Positions 8,708 through 16,255 of a DNA stretch of 64,000 bases are shown piece after piece; positions within the stretch are counted from its first letter, which is position 1; every line of letters begins with the position of its first letter. A model generated the notes under the pieces. That model was not told the DNA's origin. It ran no database searches and worked only from the letters and a program-made list of their open reading frames with translations. Origin of the DNA: an uncultured Vampirovibrio sp. (GTDB taxonomy: Bacteria > Cyanobacteriota > Vampirovibrionia > Gastranaerophilales > Gastranaerophilaceae); the NCBI GenBank assembly GCA_910583725.1, contig CAJTXZ010000013.1, positions 1 to 64,000 of the forward strand. The letters are read 5' to 3'. The translations under genes were made by a program, and so were the position numbers.

Positions 8708-9896
8708 GGATGTGGTTTTTGCGCTGGTAAAGAAGGAACTTTATCAGATAATAAGGGACTTTTCAAGTATTTTAATAGCGTTTATTCTTCCTGTAATTCT
8801 TCTTTTTTTGTTTGGTTTCGGGATAAATTTTGATACAAATACGGTAAAAATCGGCGTCATTATTGAAGATAAGACGCCAACAACCCTTGAAATCCTTGAT
8901 GCGATGAGATTTAGCCGTTTTTTAAATGTATTTGTCTTTGAATCAAGAAAAGAGGCTGCAAAAGCACTGCAAAAGGGGATGATAAGGGGCTTTGCAGTTA
9001 TTCCGAATGATTTTACAAAGAACCTAAAAGCGGCAGGGCGCAAAATGCAGGGGACACAGGGCAATAGCGTGCAGACTGTCCAAAACATTGACACGCAGTC
9101 GGTAAAGCCGCCTGAAATTCAGGTTGTAACTGACGGCTCAGAGCCGAACACGGCAAAGTTTGTCAGTGCCTATGTTCAGGGGGCATTGCAAACTTATAAA
9201 TCAATAAATAACGAGAGTTCGCCGAAATATAACCCGAAACCGCCCGGGATTTCTGTTGTTCAAAGGTTTTGGTATAATCCTGCCCTAAAAAGCACGTATT
9301 TTGTGTTACCTGGCTCTCTTGCTATTATTATGACGATGATCGGCACTGTTTTAACTGCACTTGTTATTGCAAGAGAATGGGAAAGAGGGACAATGGAGGC
9401 ACTTTTAACCACAAAGGTTACAAAAGCTGAGTTTTTGACGGCAAAATATATTGCCTATTTTATTCTTGCGATGGCGTCAATTGTTTTTTGCCTTTTTATG
9501 ATTATTTTTGTATTCAGGGTGCCATTTCAGGGTTCAATTGCAGCCTTTATTATAGTTTCAGCTTTTTTTATGCTTGGCGCGCTTGGTTTTGGATTTTTGG
9601 TTTCAACAATTGCCAAAGACCAGTTTATAGCAAGCCAGATAGCCGGTGTTGTTGGCTTTATGCCTGCGATGATGCTATCGGGGCTTATTTATGAAATAAA
9701 CTCAATGCCCGCTTTTTTAAGGCTTTTAACACTGTTTATTCCTGCAAGATATTATGTATCTTCAATTACAAGCCTTTTTTTATCAGGTACGATAATGTAT
9801 ACAATAGTCAGAGATTCAATATTACTTGGGCTTTTTGCTCTTTTAATGTTTGTATTAGTGTATAAAATTACCCCGGAGAGGTTTGATGACTGCTAA
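8700..9896 (+). CDS. ABC-2 type permease, YbhS-like
   Basis: A 398-residue inner-membrane protein. One helix lies near the N-terminus (about 20-40), followed by a large extracytoplasmic domain (about 45-210) with a WYNP motif, then five helices. The EWERGTMEALLTT motif is typical of this permease family. It overlaps the ATPase gene by eight bases. It should pair with the next permease to form the heterodimeric transmembrane part. The periplasmic domain is longer than in E. coli YbhS (377). Confidence 0.9.
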   Translation: MNKDVVFALVKKELYQIIRDFSSILIAFILPVILLFLFGFGINFDTNTVKIGVIIEDKTPTTLEILDAMRFSRFLNVFVFESRKEAAKALQKGMIRGFAVIPNDFTKNLKAAGRKMQGTQGNSVQTVQNIDTQSVKPPEIQVVTDGSEPNTAKFVSAYVQGALQTYKSINNESSPKYNPKPPGISVVQRFWYNPALKSTYFVLPGSLAIIMTMIGTVLTALVIAREWERGTMEALLTTKVTKAEFLTAKYIAYFILAMASIVFCLFMIIFVFRVPFQGSIAAFIIVSAFFMLGALGFGFLVSTIAKDQFIASQIAGVVGFMPAMMLSGLIYEINSMPAFLRLLTLFIPARYYVSSITSLFLSGTIMYTIVRDSILLGLFALLMFVLVYKITPERFDDC

Positions 9897-9957
9897 AAAT
9901 TGACCGTCAGGGCTTTTTAAATCTATAGCAGGTTCGGTATTAAATAAGGCTTTATAT

Positions 9958-11118
9958 ATGTTAAATAATATAAAAACACGTTTTATTAGGCTTTTTGCCC
10001 TTATAATAAAAGAATTTTATTCGGTTTGGAGAGACCCAAAAAGCCGCTCGCTGCTTTTTTTGCCGCCAATTATGCAGCTTTTTTTATTTTCCCATGCGGC
10101 AACTCTTGATATTGAAAACATTGAAATTGCGGTTTTAAATGAAGATTCTACGCCAATTTCAAGGGAATTTTTAAACCGTGTGTCATCCTCAAAATATTTT
10201 AAAAAAATAACTTATGTAAAGAATTTAAAGGAACTAAAAGATAGTCTGGATAGAGAAAAGGTTCGCGGGGCTTTGTATATTAAGAATGATTTTACAAAGA
10301 ACTATCAAAAGAAAAAAGGGGCTGAAATTGAAGTTATACTTGATGGCAGGCACACAAACGGCAGCCAGATAATCGGGAATTATTTAAGTGAAATTGCTCT
10401 TAATTTTAGTGCGGATAGTCCTAACGGTATTACATCGGTAAATCCAAACACGACAAAACCTTTAAAGGGAGGTGATATTCAGATAAGGACACGGAACTGG
10501 TATAATCCAAACCTTTATTATCATTGGTTTATAATTTCATCTCTTGTTGGTATCCTTTCAATGTCAATGGTGGTCTTGCTTTCAGCGCTTTCTTTAGCAC
10601 GCGAAAAGGAATCAGGTACGTTTGATGAATTATTGGTTTCGCCATTAAAACCTTCTGAAATTTTATTTGGAAAGTTGGTCATACCTTTGTTTTTTGGGGT
10701 GATTGACGGTATAATAATTTTAATTGCTGCAAAATATGTTTTTTCCATGCCTTTTGAAGGGAATATTTTTCTCTATTTTTTTGCCCTTATTATATTTTTA
10801 ATGTCGGTTGTGGGTATTGGGCTTTTTATATCATCACTCTGTAAAACCCAGCAGCAAGCGATGCTTGGGGTGTTTGTATTTATGTTTCCTGCCATGATTT
10901 TATCCGGATACAGCGCGCCTGTTGAAAATATCACCCCGCAATTTCTTCAAAACCTTACAATAATCAACCCTTTGAGGTTTTTTCTTGTTATATCCAAGGG
11001 TATAATATTAAAAAATATTAACTTTTGTGATGTCATGTTAAATTTAATTCCAATTATTTTTATTACGATTTTTACATTGATGATTGCAAATTTTTCATTT
11101 AAAAGCAGACTAGAATGA
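9958..11118 (+). CDS. ABC-2 type permease, YbhR-like
   Basis: A 386-residue inner-membrane protein with the same layout as the previous one: N-terminal helix, extracytoplasmic domain with a WYNP motif, and five C-terminal helices with REKESGTFDELLVSP. It follows after a 61-base gap with only a weak AAGG site. It is the last recognised gene of the efflux operon and likely forms a heterodimer with the product of 8700-9896. Similar to E. coli YbhR (368 residues). Confidence 0.9.
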   Translation: MLNNIKTRFIRLFALIIKEFYSVWRDPKSRSLLFLPPIMQLFLFSHAATLDIENIEIAVLNEDSTPISREFLNRVSSSKYFKKITYVKNLKELKDSLDREKVRGALYIKNDFTKNYQKKKGAEIEVILDGRHTNGSQIIGNYLSEIALNFSADSPNGITSVNPNTTKPLKGGDIQIRTRNWYNPNLYYHWFIISSLVGILSMSMVVLLSALSLAREKESGTFDELLVSPLKPSEILFGKLVIPLFFGVIDGIIILIAAKYVFSMPFEGNIFLYFFALIIFLMSVVGIGLFISSLCKTQQQAMLGVFVFMFPAMILSGYSAPVENITPQFLQNLTIINPLRFFLVISKGIILKNINFCDVMLNLIPIIFITIFTLMIANFSFKSRLE

Positions 11119-11127
11119 TTTGCCAAA

Positions 11128-11208
11128 ATGCTTGTTGTGCTTGGGTTTGCAGCCGTAGTGGTGTTTGTTTTATTAAGATTTGTAAAGTATATATTCTTTA
11201 AATACTAA
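11128..11208 (+). CDS. Possible 26-residue membrane peptide
   Basis: A short ORF (MLVVLGFAAVVVFVLLRFVK, then YIFFKY) would make a single hydrophobic helix with a basic, aromatic C-terminal end. It begins ten bases after the efflux operon's last stop codon. No clear ribosome binding site is seen. It resembles small membrane peptides that accompany transporters, but a chance ORF is possible. Confidence 0.3.
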   Translation: MLVVLGFAAVVVFVLLRFVKYIFFKY

Positions 11209-11340
11209 AGTTTTTTTTAAACCGTACGAAGTATTTTATGTGCTTGGAGTTTATTTTTGGTTAAAAATGTAATATAATTAATAACAGAATTTGCCAAGTG
11301 CGAAATGTAAATTAGAAATGAATATGAAAGGTAAAAATCG

Positions 11341-11955
11341 ATGAGAAAGAGTTTAGGTTTTACTTTGGCTGAAGTATTAATCACTTTGGCTATCATTGGT
11401 GTAGTTGCTGCTATGACTATCCCTTCAGTTATTATCAACACTAACCAACAAGAATACAAAACCGGCCTTAAGAAAGCTGTTTCTGTATTAAACCAAGCAA
11501 TCACTATGAACATGGCTTTAGACAACCTTACACCAGCTGATGTAACTGCAACTACTGCAGAATATGGCAAGACTAACAACCTTTTGGGTTATCTTGCTTC
11601 TAGGTTGAATGTTATTAAGAATACTTCAGCTCTAGAATTTGGTGCTAGCAAGAATGCTGCATTCTATACATCTGATGGTATGAGGTTTGAAGTTCCTGCT
11701 GCTGGTGCTTCAGTGGCTACTGTTTCATTCTTCAACTCAGAATGTACTACAGAACACCCTTGCTTAGTTGTTGTTGACGTTAATGGTGATAAAAAGCCAA
11801 ACCCAAGAAGCTTAACATCTACAGACGCATATGAGGTTCCAGCTTGGAATAGCACAAAAATCAATGATGTATTCCCAATTATGATAACAAGCTCATCTGC
11901 TATTCCTTTTGGTACAGTTGCTCAAAGAACAATGTTCCAAGCTGACGATAAGTAA
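11341..11955 (+). CDS. Type IV pilin-like prepilin
   Basis: A 204-residue protein with a class III leader: MRKSLG then FTLAEVLITLAIIGVVAAM, so PilD-type cleavage falls between G6 and F7, with the conserved Glu at mature position 5. A long hydrophobic helix follows and then a globular domain with a DVNGDKKPN motif, seen in type II secretion pseudopilins. Two cysteines flank that motif. It stands alone, with AAAGG at 11327-11331 and a strong terminator. Codon choice is more regular than in its neighbours, which suggests high expression. Pilin and pseudopilin cannot be told apart without the assembly genes, which are not in the window. Confidence 0.85.
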   Translation: MRKSLGFTLAEVLITLAIIGVVAAMTIPSVIINTNQQEYKTGLKKAVSVLNQAITMNMALDNLTPADVTATTAEYGKTNNLLGYLASRLNVIKNTSALEFGASKNAAFYTSDGMRFEVPAAGASVATVSFFNSECTTEHPCLVVVDVNGDKKPNPRSLTSTDAYEVPAWNSTKINDVFPIMITSSSAIPFGTVAQRTMFQADDK

Positions 11956-11978
11956 TAGATTCAGTTAAGGATAAGTTT

Positions 11979-12011
11979 AAAACCCGAAGGTATTTTATCT
12001 TCGGGTTTTTG
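11979..12011 (+). terminator. Terminator of the prepilin gene
   Basis: AACCCGAAG (11981-11989) pairs with CTTCGGGTT (11999-12007), followed by T residues. Confidence 0.9.
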
Positions 12012-12412
12012 TATATGTGTACAAGTTTTTAGTTTTGTATTTGATTAGATTCATTGCAAGGGATTTTTATTAAATATTAAGCTGTATGCGCGGCCCTCAC
12101 TGTGTGTGCAAAAAATTTTGCCATTCATTTATAAATTGCATTTCTGTCTTTAGGGGTAAGCCTTTGGGGATTTTGATTTGTAAAACAAAGTGATATTTTT
12201 GGATTTTTGCCTGTAAAAAACAAAATGTGCCTGGATGGTTGAAATGACACCTGTAAGTATTTTCTCAACATATATTTGTGCAGGCTGTGGATAATTCTTT
12301 TTTATGGCATAATGTGAAATATTAATCTTTATTGTATTCTTCGGTTTTTTAAAATTTATGATTTTATTTTGTCAAAAATGTTACACTTAATAAAACCTGC
12401 ACCAGTATGGCT
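12012..12412. other. Intergenic region without a gene
   Basis: About 400 bases between convergent genes. Only short chance ORFs are present, and I see no repeat or RNA gene. Confidence 0.5.
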
Positions 12413-13099
12413 TTAATATTCGTTTTCCAGATATTTAAACAAATGTTTAAATCTTGGATAGAGTTTTTTCAGCTGAATGGTATCGTCCATTTCAATTGTA
12501 ATTGTCGGGATATCTCTCTCTGTTCCTGCGTATGTGCCAAAGCTTCCAGGAGTTGGATAGCCTATATCTTTTTCTACAGGATAGTTTGTAATGTCTGATA
12601 TTATTTTAGCGAGCCTTAAAGCTTCACCATTTTTATTACCGTCGTAATTTACAACCTTATACGGCGAGTGCAATGTTATTATTGCATCAAAAGTTATTTC
12701 ATTCATTAGTTTGATAATAAATTTTGTTTCTTCTTCACTTACAGCAGACGGCCCAGGGTTATAATCATTAAAATTTGTGTTATCAGATGGCAATATTGTC
12801 TCTTCTGTACTGTTGCCATAAGTAAATTTGCCCCAGTTTTTTGTTGGAAAATTCCTGTTTAAATCTACGCCATTTTTATTCACGCGGGTTTTTGCAGAGT
12901 TTAGCCTTGGAATATAGTACATATCATTTTTTGGTTGCGCTTTATTGTTCTCTGTTTTAGAAGATGCAGTTATTTCTTCAAGATATCTTTTTATCAGATA
13001 TTCGCCAGCTTCTTCATCTCCATGAAAAACTCCGATAATAAGTATATTTTTTGCATTCTTATTATCGGAGTTTATTCTTTTTATTAAATCTATCTGCAT
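12413..13099 (-). CDS. M14 zinc carboxypeptidase, MpaA-like murein peptide amidase
   Basis: A 228-residue protein with the M14 zinc motif HGDE (H26, E29), GVDLNRNFPT, GPSAVSEEET, the third zinc ligand in TLHSPYK, and the MpaA hallmark GYPTPGSFGTYAGTERDIP followed by the catalytic Glu in TITIEMDD. MpaA cuts the gamma-D-Glu to meso-DAP bond of murein tripeptides in the cytoplasm during wall recycling. There is no signal peptide, which agrees. It is a single gene convergent with the prepilin and upstream of rpaB on the same strand. Confidence 0.85.
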   Translation of the reverse strand: MQIDLIKRINSDNKNAKNILIIGVFHGDEEAGEYLIKRYLEEITASSKTENNKAQPKNDMYYIPRLNSAKTRVNKNGVDLNRNFPTKNWGKFTYGNSTEETILPSDNTNFNDYNPGPSAVSEEETKFIIKLMNEITFDAIITLHSPYKVVNYDGNKNGEALRLAKIISDITNYPVEKDIGYPTPGSFGTYAGTERDIPTITIEMDDTIQLKKLYPRFKHLFKYLENEY

Positions 13100-13310
13100 A
13101 TAATTTTCACAAATTTTAGGCCGGTTTTGCTTTATCGGTTGGATTTTTTTATTATATTATTTTTTTAATTCAGTATTATCTAAATTATAAATTTAAACGA
13201 TACACAAGCTCTAAATCCAATGCTACAGAGCCTTATATTTAAATGCGCTCTATTTAATGTTATCTTAAAGATGACAGGCATTCTGCTTTATAAAATTACA
13301 GAATCTGTTT

Positions 13311-14060
13311 TTAGTTTATCCTCTGAAACATATAGCCGATACCTCTTGCGGTTAGGATTAATTCAGGATTTGCAGGGTCTGCTTCAAGCTTTGATCTTAG
13401 TCTTGAAATATGAACATCTACAACCCTTGTGTCAATTCGATGATCAGGCGGATAAGCCCAAACATGCTGCAAAATTTCGTTTCTTGAATAAGCTTGGCCT
13501 GAATTATTAACCAATAATTCTAAAAGGCTAAATTCCATGCCGGTCAATCTTATTCTTTCGTTCTTTCTGTAAACCTGTCTTCTTGCTGTATCAATTTTGA
13601 TGCTGCCTGTTGTAATAACGTTTTTTGCAGTTTTGCCTGATGGTATGCCGCTTATTTCTTTTGTTGTTGTACGTCTTAAAACAGCTTTAACTCTTGCCTC
13701 GAGTTCTTTTGGGCTGAATGGTTTTATTACATAGTCATCAGCACCTAATTCAAGCCCTGTGATTCTTTCAGAAACATCGCCAAGTGCTGTTAATATAATA
13801 ATCGGCACATCAGAGGTTCTTCTGATTTCTCTAGTTACGCCATATCCGTCCATTTTTGGCATCATAACGTCTAATATCACTAAATCAGGCATAGTTTTAT
13901 TGTAAACATCAACAGCCTCTTCGCCATCTTCGGCTGTTACAACGTCGTAGCCAACCATTTTTAGACGTGTCTCTAAAATCCTTCTAATACTGGCTTCATC
14001 GTCCACAACTAATATTTTTTGTTTTACTTCACCCGCTTCATTCTGCAAATCATCAGTCAT
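13311..14060 (-). CDS. rpaB: OmpR-family response regulator, RpaB/Ycf27 type
   Basis: A 249-residue protein with a receiver domain (acidic pocket D20/D21, phosphoacceptor D64, then the conserved T and K) and a winged-helix DNA-binding domain. Several blocks read as in cyanobacterial RpaB: DDEASIRRILETRL, DVPIIILTALGD, GLELGADDYVIKPFSPKELE, RIRLTGMEFSLLELL, RIDTRVVDVHISRLRSKLE and NPELILTARGIGY. In cyanobacteria RpaB is essential, is phosphorylated by Hik33/NblS, and binds HLR1 sites to control high-light and cell-division genes. No kinase is adjacent, so it is an orphan regulator, as in cyanobacteria. Its target set in a non-photosynthetic cell is unknown. Confidence 0.9.
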   Translation of the reverse strand: MTDDLQNEAGEVKQKILVVDDEASIRRILETRLKMVGYDVVTAEDGEEAVDVYNKTMPDLVILDVMMPKMDGYGVTREIRRTSDVPIIILTALGDVSERITGLELGADDYVIKPFSPKELEARVKAVLRRTTTKEISGIPSGKTAKNVITTGSIKIDTARRQVYRKNERIRLTGMEFSLLELLVNNSGQAYSRNEILQHVWAYPPDHRIDTRVVDVHISRLRSKLEADPANPELILTARGIGYMFQRIN

Positions 14061-14375
14061 TCTTTTAAAAAATCCTATCTTCCTTAATTATTCTAAAATC
14101 TATTACAAAATATTGATTTTTATAAACATATATTAACATACATTAAGTTTTTTTGAAAACATTTTTTAATGTTTATGTAAATAAATCTTAAAAGAAAATA
14201 AAGTCAAAATCAATAGCAAGTTTGAAAAATCATCTCTTAATATGGATATTTATTAAAAAAAATATTGCTTAAGTTCTCCATTTTACTTGCTTTTGGGCTT
14301 AATATATAAACAGTGTTTTTAAATAAATTTTTTATCTTGTTGTGCTTTATGATAATTTTCCTCTGAAATTAAAAA
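14061..14375. other. Non-coding region upstream of rpaB
   Basis: A very AT-rich stretch that should hold the rpaB promoter on the minus strand. I could not pick a convincing -35/-10 pair or an HLR1-like pair of TTACA sites. Confidence 0.4.
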
Positions 14376-14406
14376 CTAAAAATAAAGCCAATCCGTTAAG
14401 ATTGGC
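14376..14406 (-). terminator. Terminator of the coiled-coil protein gene
   Basis: On the minus strand a GCCAATC/GATTGGC stem (14387-14406) is followed by TTTATTTTTAG, about 68 bases after the stop codon. Confidence 0.8.
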
Positions 14407-14473
14407 AATAAGGTTAGATTTATAAGTTTTAGGATGATTAGTTATTGTTAGGAGTTTTAATTAAAATGTTGTT

Positions 14474-15025
14474 TTATGCAAGCTTTATGGCGTCATTTTT
14501 AATGTTTGTATCTACCTGCTGCTGAACATTTTCAAGTTCGGTCTGTGCGGCCTTTAATTGTGTTTCTATCCTTGTTTTTTCGCTTTGTAATTGTTTTTCT
14601 TCTTCGTTCATCTGTGCTGTAATTTCTTGCGTGTATTCTTTTAATTCCTGCTTGTAAATCTCGTTGAACAATAAATAAGCCTGTTCGGGGTTTGCAAACT
14701 GCGCATTTGTTGAGGTTGAAGCATAATTGTACTGCCCGTTTGTTGCGTTTTGCAGCGCCTGCATTTGCTGCAGATAGGCATCTGTTTTTATTTGGGCTGA
14801 TTGATAAGCAACGCCTGATGAATTTGCCATAAAATCCATCTGGGTTCCAAATAAAGATGATGGACAAGTTGCTGCCTCGCTATAGGTTACAACCCCGTCG
14901 GCGATGTTGTTTCCAAAGCTTGCCAAATCATCAATCCGCTGTTGTATCTGCACTGACTTCATTTCAAGGTTGCTAATCCTTTGTTTGAGCGCAGCTTGTC
15001 TTAATGACAACATTACCCAGGACAT
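14474..15025 (-). CDS. Coiled-coil protein of unknown function
   Basis: A 183-residue protein without signal peptide or membrane helix. The N-terminal part (about 5-40) and the C-terminal part (about 120-180) are strongly helical and Gln/Glu-rich, with heptad-like spacing. The middle (50-110) is Ser/Ala/Asn/Gln-rich. A very good AGGAGG site lies five bases before the ATG, and its own terminator follows, so it is a well-expressed single gene. I do not recognise the family. Layout and composition resemble secreted or structural coiled-coil proteins, but that is only a suggestion. Confidence 0.75.
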   Translation of the reverse strand: MSWVMLSLRQAALKQRISNLEMKSVQIQQRIDDLASFGNNIADGVVTYSEAATCPSSLFGTQMDFMANSSGVAYQSAQIKTDAYLQQMQALQNATNGQYNYASTSTNAQFANPEQAYLLFNEIYKQELKEYTQEITAQMNEEEKQLQSEKTRIETQLKAAQTELENVQQQVDTNIKNDAIKLA

Positions 15026-15407
15026 GTTTGCCTCCTAACCTGTATATCTTCCTTCATTTTGCCTAAACTTTAAATTGCAAGCAGACTTTATCCGTTTTAC
15101 TAACCTGAAATTTAAATTTAAACTAACCTTACACTATAATAAAGTATTTATCTTTTAAAAAATTGCCATGTTTAGAATGCTTTGTTTACATTTCTTAACA
15201 TGCTAAAAGCCATGTGCGCCATGGGGTTTGACTTATTTTGGCAGCTCCTCTTTAAAGATAAGCGCATGTATTTTGTATAAAATCTTATTTTTTATACAAA
15301 ATTGTTTTATTACTATATTTGGGGAATGAAACAAAATATTCTAAACGCAGCGTGTGCCTTGATATGCAGACATTAGATGCAGCTAAAAGCCTCTCTATTT
15401 AAGATTT
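15026..15407. other. Non-coding region with a long AT-rich inverted repeat
   Basis: It separates gatD from the coiled-coil gene on the minus strand and holds the repeat listed at 15270-15302. No gene is seen. Confidence 0.5.
15270..15302. repeat. 13-bp perfect inverted repeat
   Basis: ATTTTGTATAAAA and TTTTATACAAAAT are separated by seven bases. The stem is almost pure AT, so it suits an operator or promoter element better than a terminator. Confidence 0.6.
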
Positions 15408-16181
15408 TTAATACTTTGCATTTATTCTATCTTTGTGTGCAAAGGTTTCAATATCGTCATTCAGCTTTAATAGGGGGATGTCGCAATTGTATTTTTTCTT
15501 TAGCGCAAGTGAAATTAAATAGTCGCAAAATTCCGGATTTTTAGGTAATACGGGACCATGGAGGTAGGTTCCGAAAACATTTTTATACCTTGCGCCTTCT
15601 GTTTTATCTTTGCCATTGTTTCCATGGCCTACTGAAACTTTTACAAAAGGTTTTGTGCCTTTGTTAAGATATGTTAAGCCTGAATGATTTTCAAACCCCA
15701 CAATGGTTTTGCGCTTTAAAAATTTTGCTTTCGCTGTTACGTTTCCAATAAATCTGGTATCACCGGCAACAGTATAAGCGTCTAAAAGCCCGACGCCTAT
15801 TAGTTTATCGCCTTCAAGAGGCTGGTAATAGTGTCCTAAAAGCTGATATCCGCCGCATATGGCAAGAAAAACAGCATCGTTATCAACAGCAGCTTTGTGT
15901 ATTGCCTCTTTATTGCGCTGCAGCTCCAGTGAGGCCATAATTTGCTGCTGGTCTTGGCCTCCGCCTATAAAGTAAATATCATGTTTTTTGTAATTTACCC
16001 TGTCGCCGGTTTTTACTTCAGAGATTTCAACCTCAATGTCGCGCCACTTTAGCCTGTTTTTCAGAGCCAAGATATTGCCCATATCTCCGTAAATGTTCAG
16101 TAAATCCGGGTATAGGTGGCATATTGAGATTTTCAGCTCTGAAATGCCTGTTGATTTGCTATTTATCGCTCTTATGTTCAC
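15408..16181 (-). CDS. gatD: Lipid II isoglutaminyl synthase, glutamine amidotransferase subunit
   Basis: A 257-residue class I glutamine amidotransferase of the CobQ-like group. It has the GatD start HLYPDLLNIYGDMGN, GGGQDQQQ, the catalytic Cys109 in AICGGYQLLG, VGFENHSG and His208 in FGTYLHGPVLPKNP. GatD makes ammonia from glutamine for MurT, which amidates D-Glu of lipid II. A GTG start is used, with AGGAAA before it. In most genomes murT is next to gatD; here the upstream neighbour is proS and no murT lies in the window. Confidence 0.92.
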   Translation of the reverse strand: MNIRAINSKSTGISELKISICHLYPDLLNIYGDMGNILALKNRLKWRDIEVEISEVKTGDRVNYKKHDIYFIGGGQDQQQIMASLELQRNKEAIHKAAVDNDAVFLAICGGYQLLGHYYQPLEGDKLIGVGLLDAYTVAGDTRFIGNVTAKAKFLKRKTIVGFENHSGLTYLNKGTKPFVKVSVGHGNNGKDKTEGARYKNVFGTYLHGPVLPKNPEFCDYLISLALKKKYNCDIPLLKLNDDIETFAHKDRINAKY

Positions 16182-16255
16182 GTTATTTTTCCTGTTTTAA
16201 TCCAACACGGGCCGTAATTTGCGGGTAGTGTATTTGCCAAAAAGCTTATCTGGTG

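Noticed and set aside
14061..14473. HLR1-type RpaB sites upstream of rpaB
   Set aside because: A few TTACA-like words occur, but not as the spaced pair required for HLR1.
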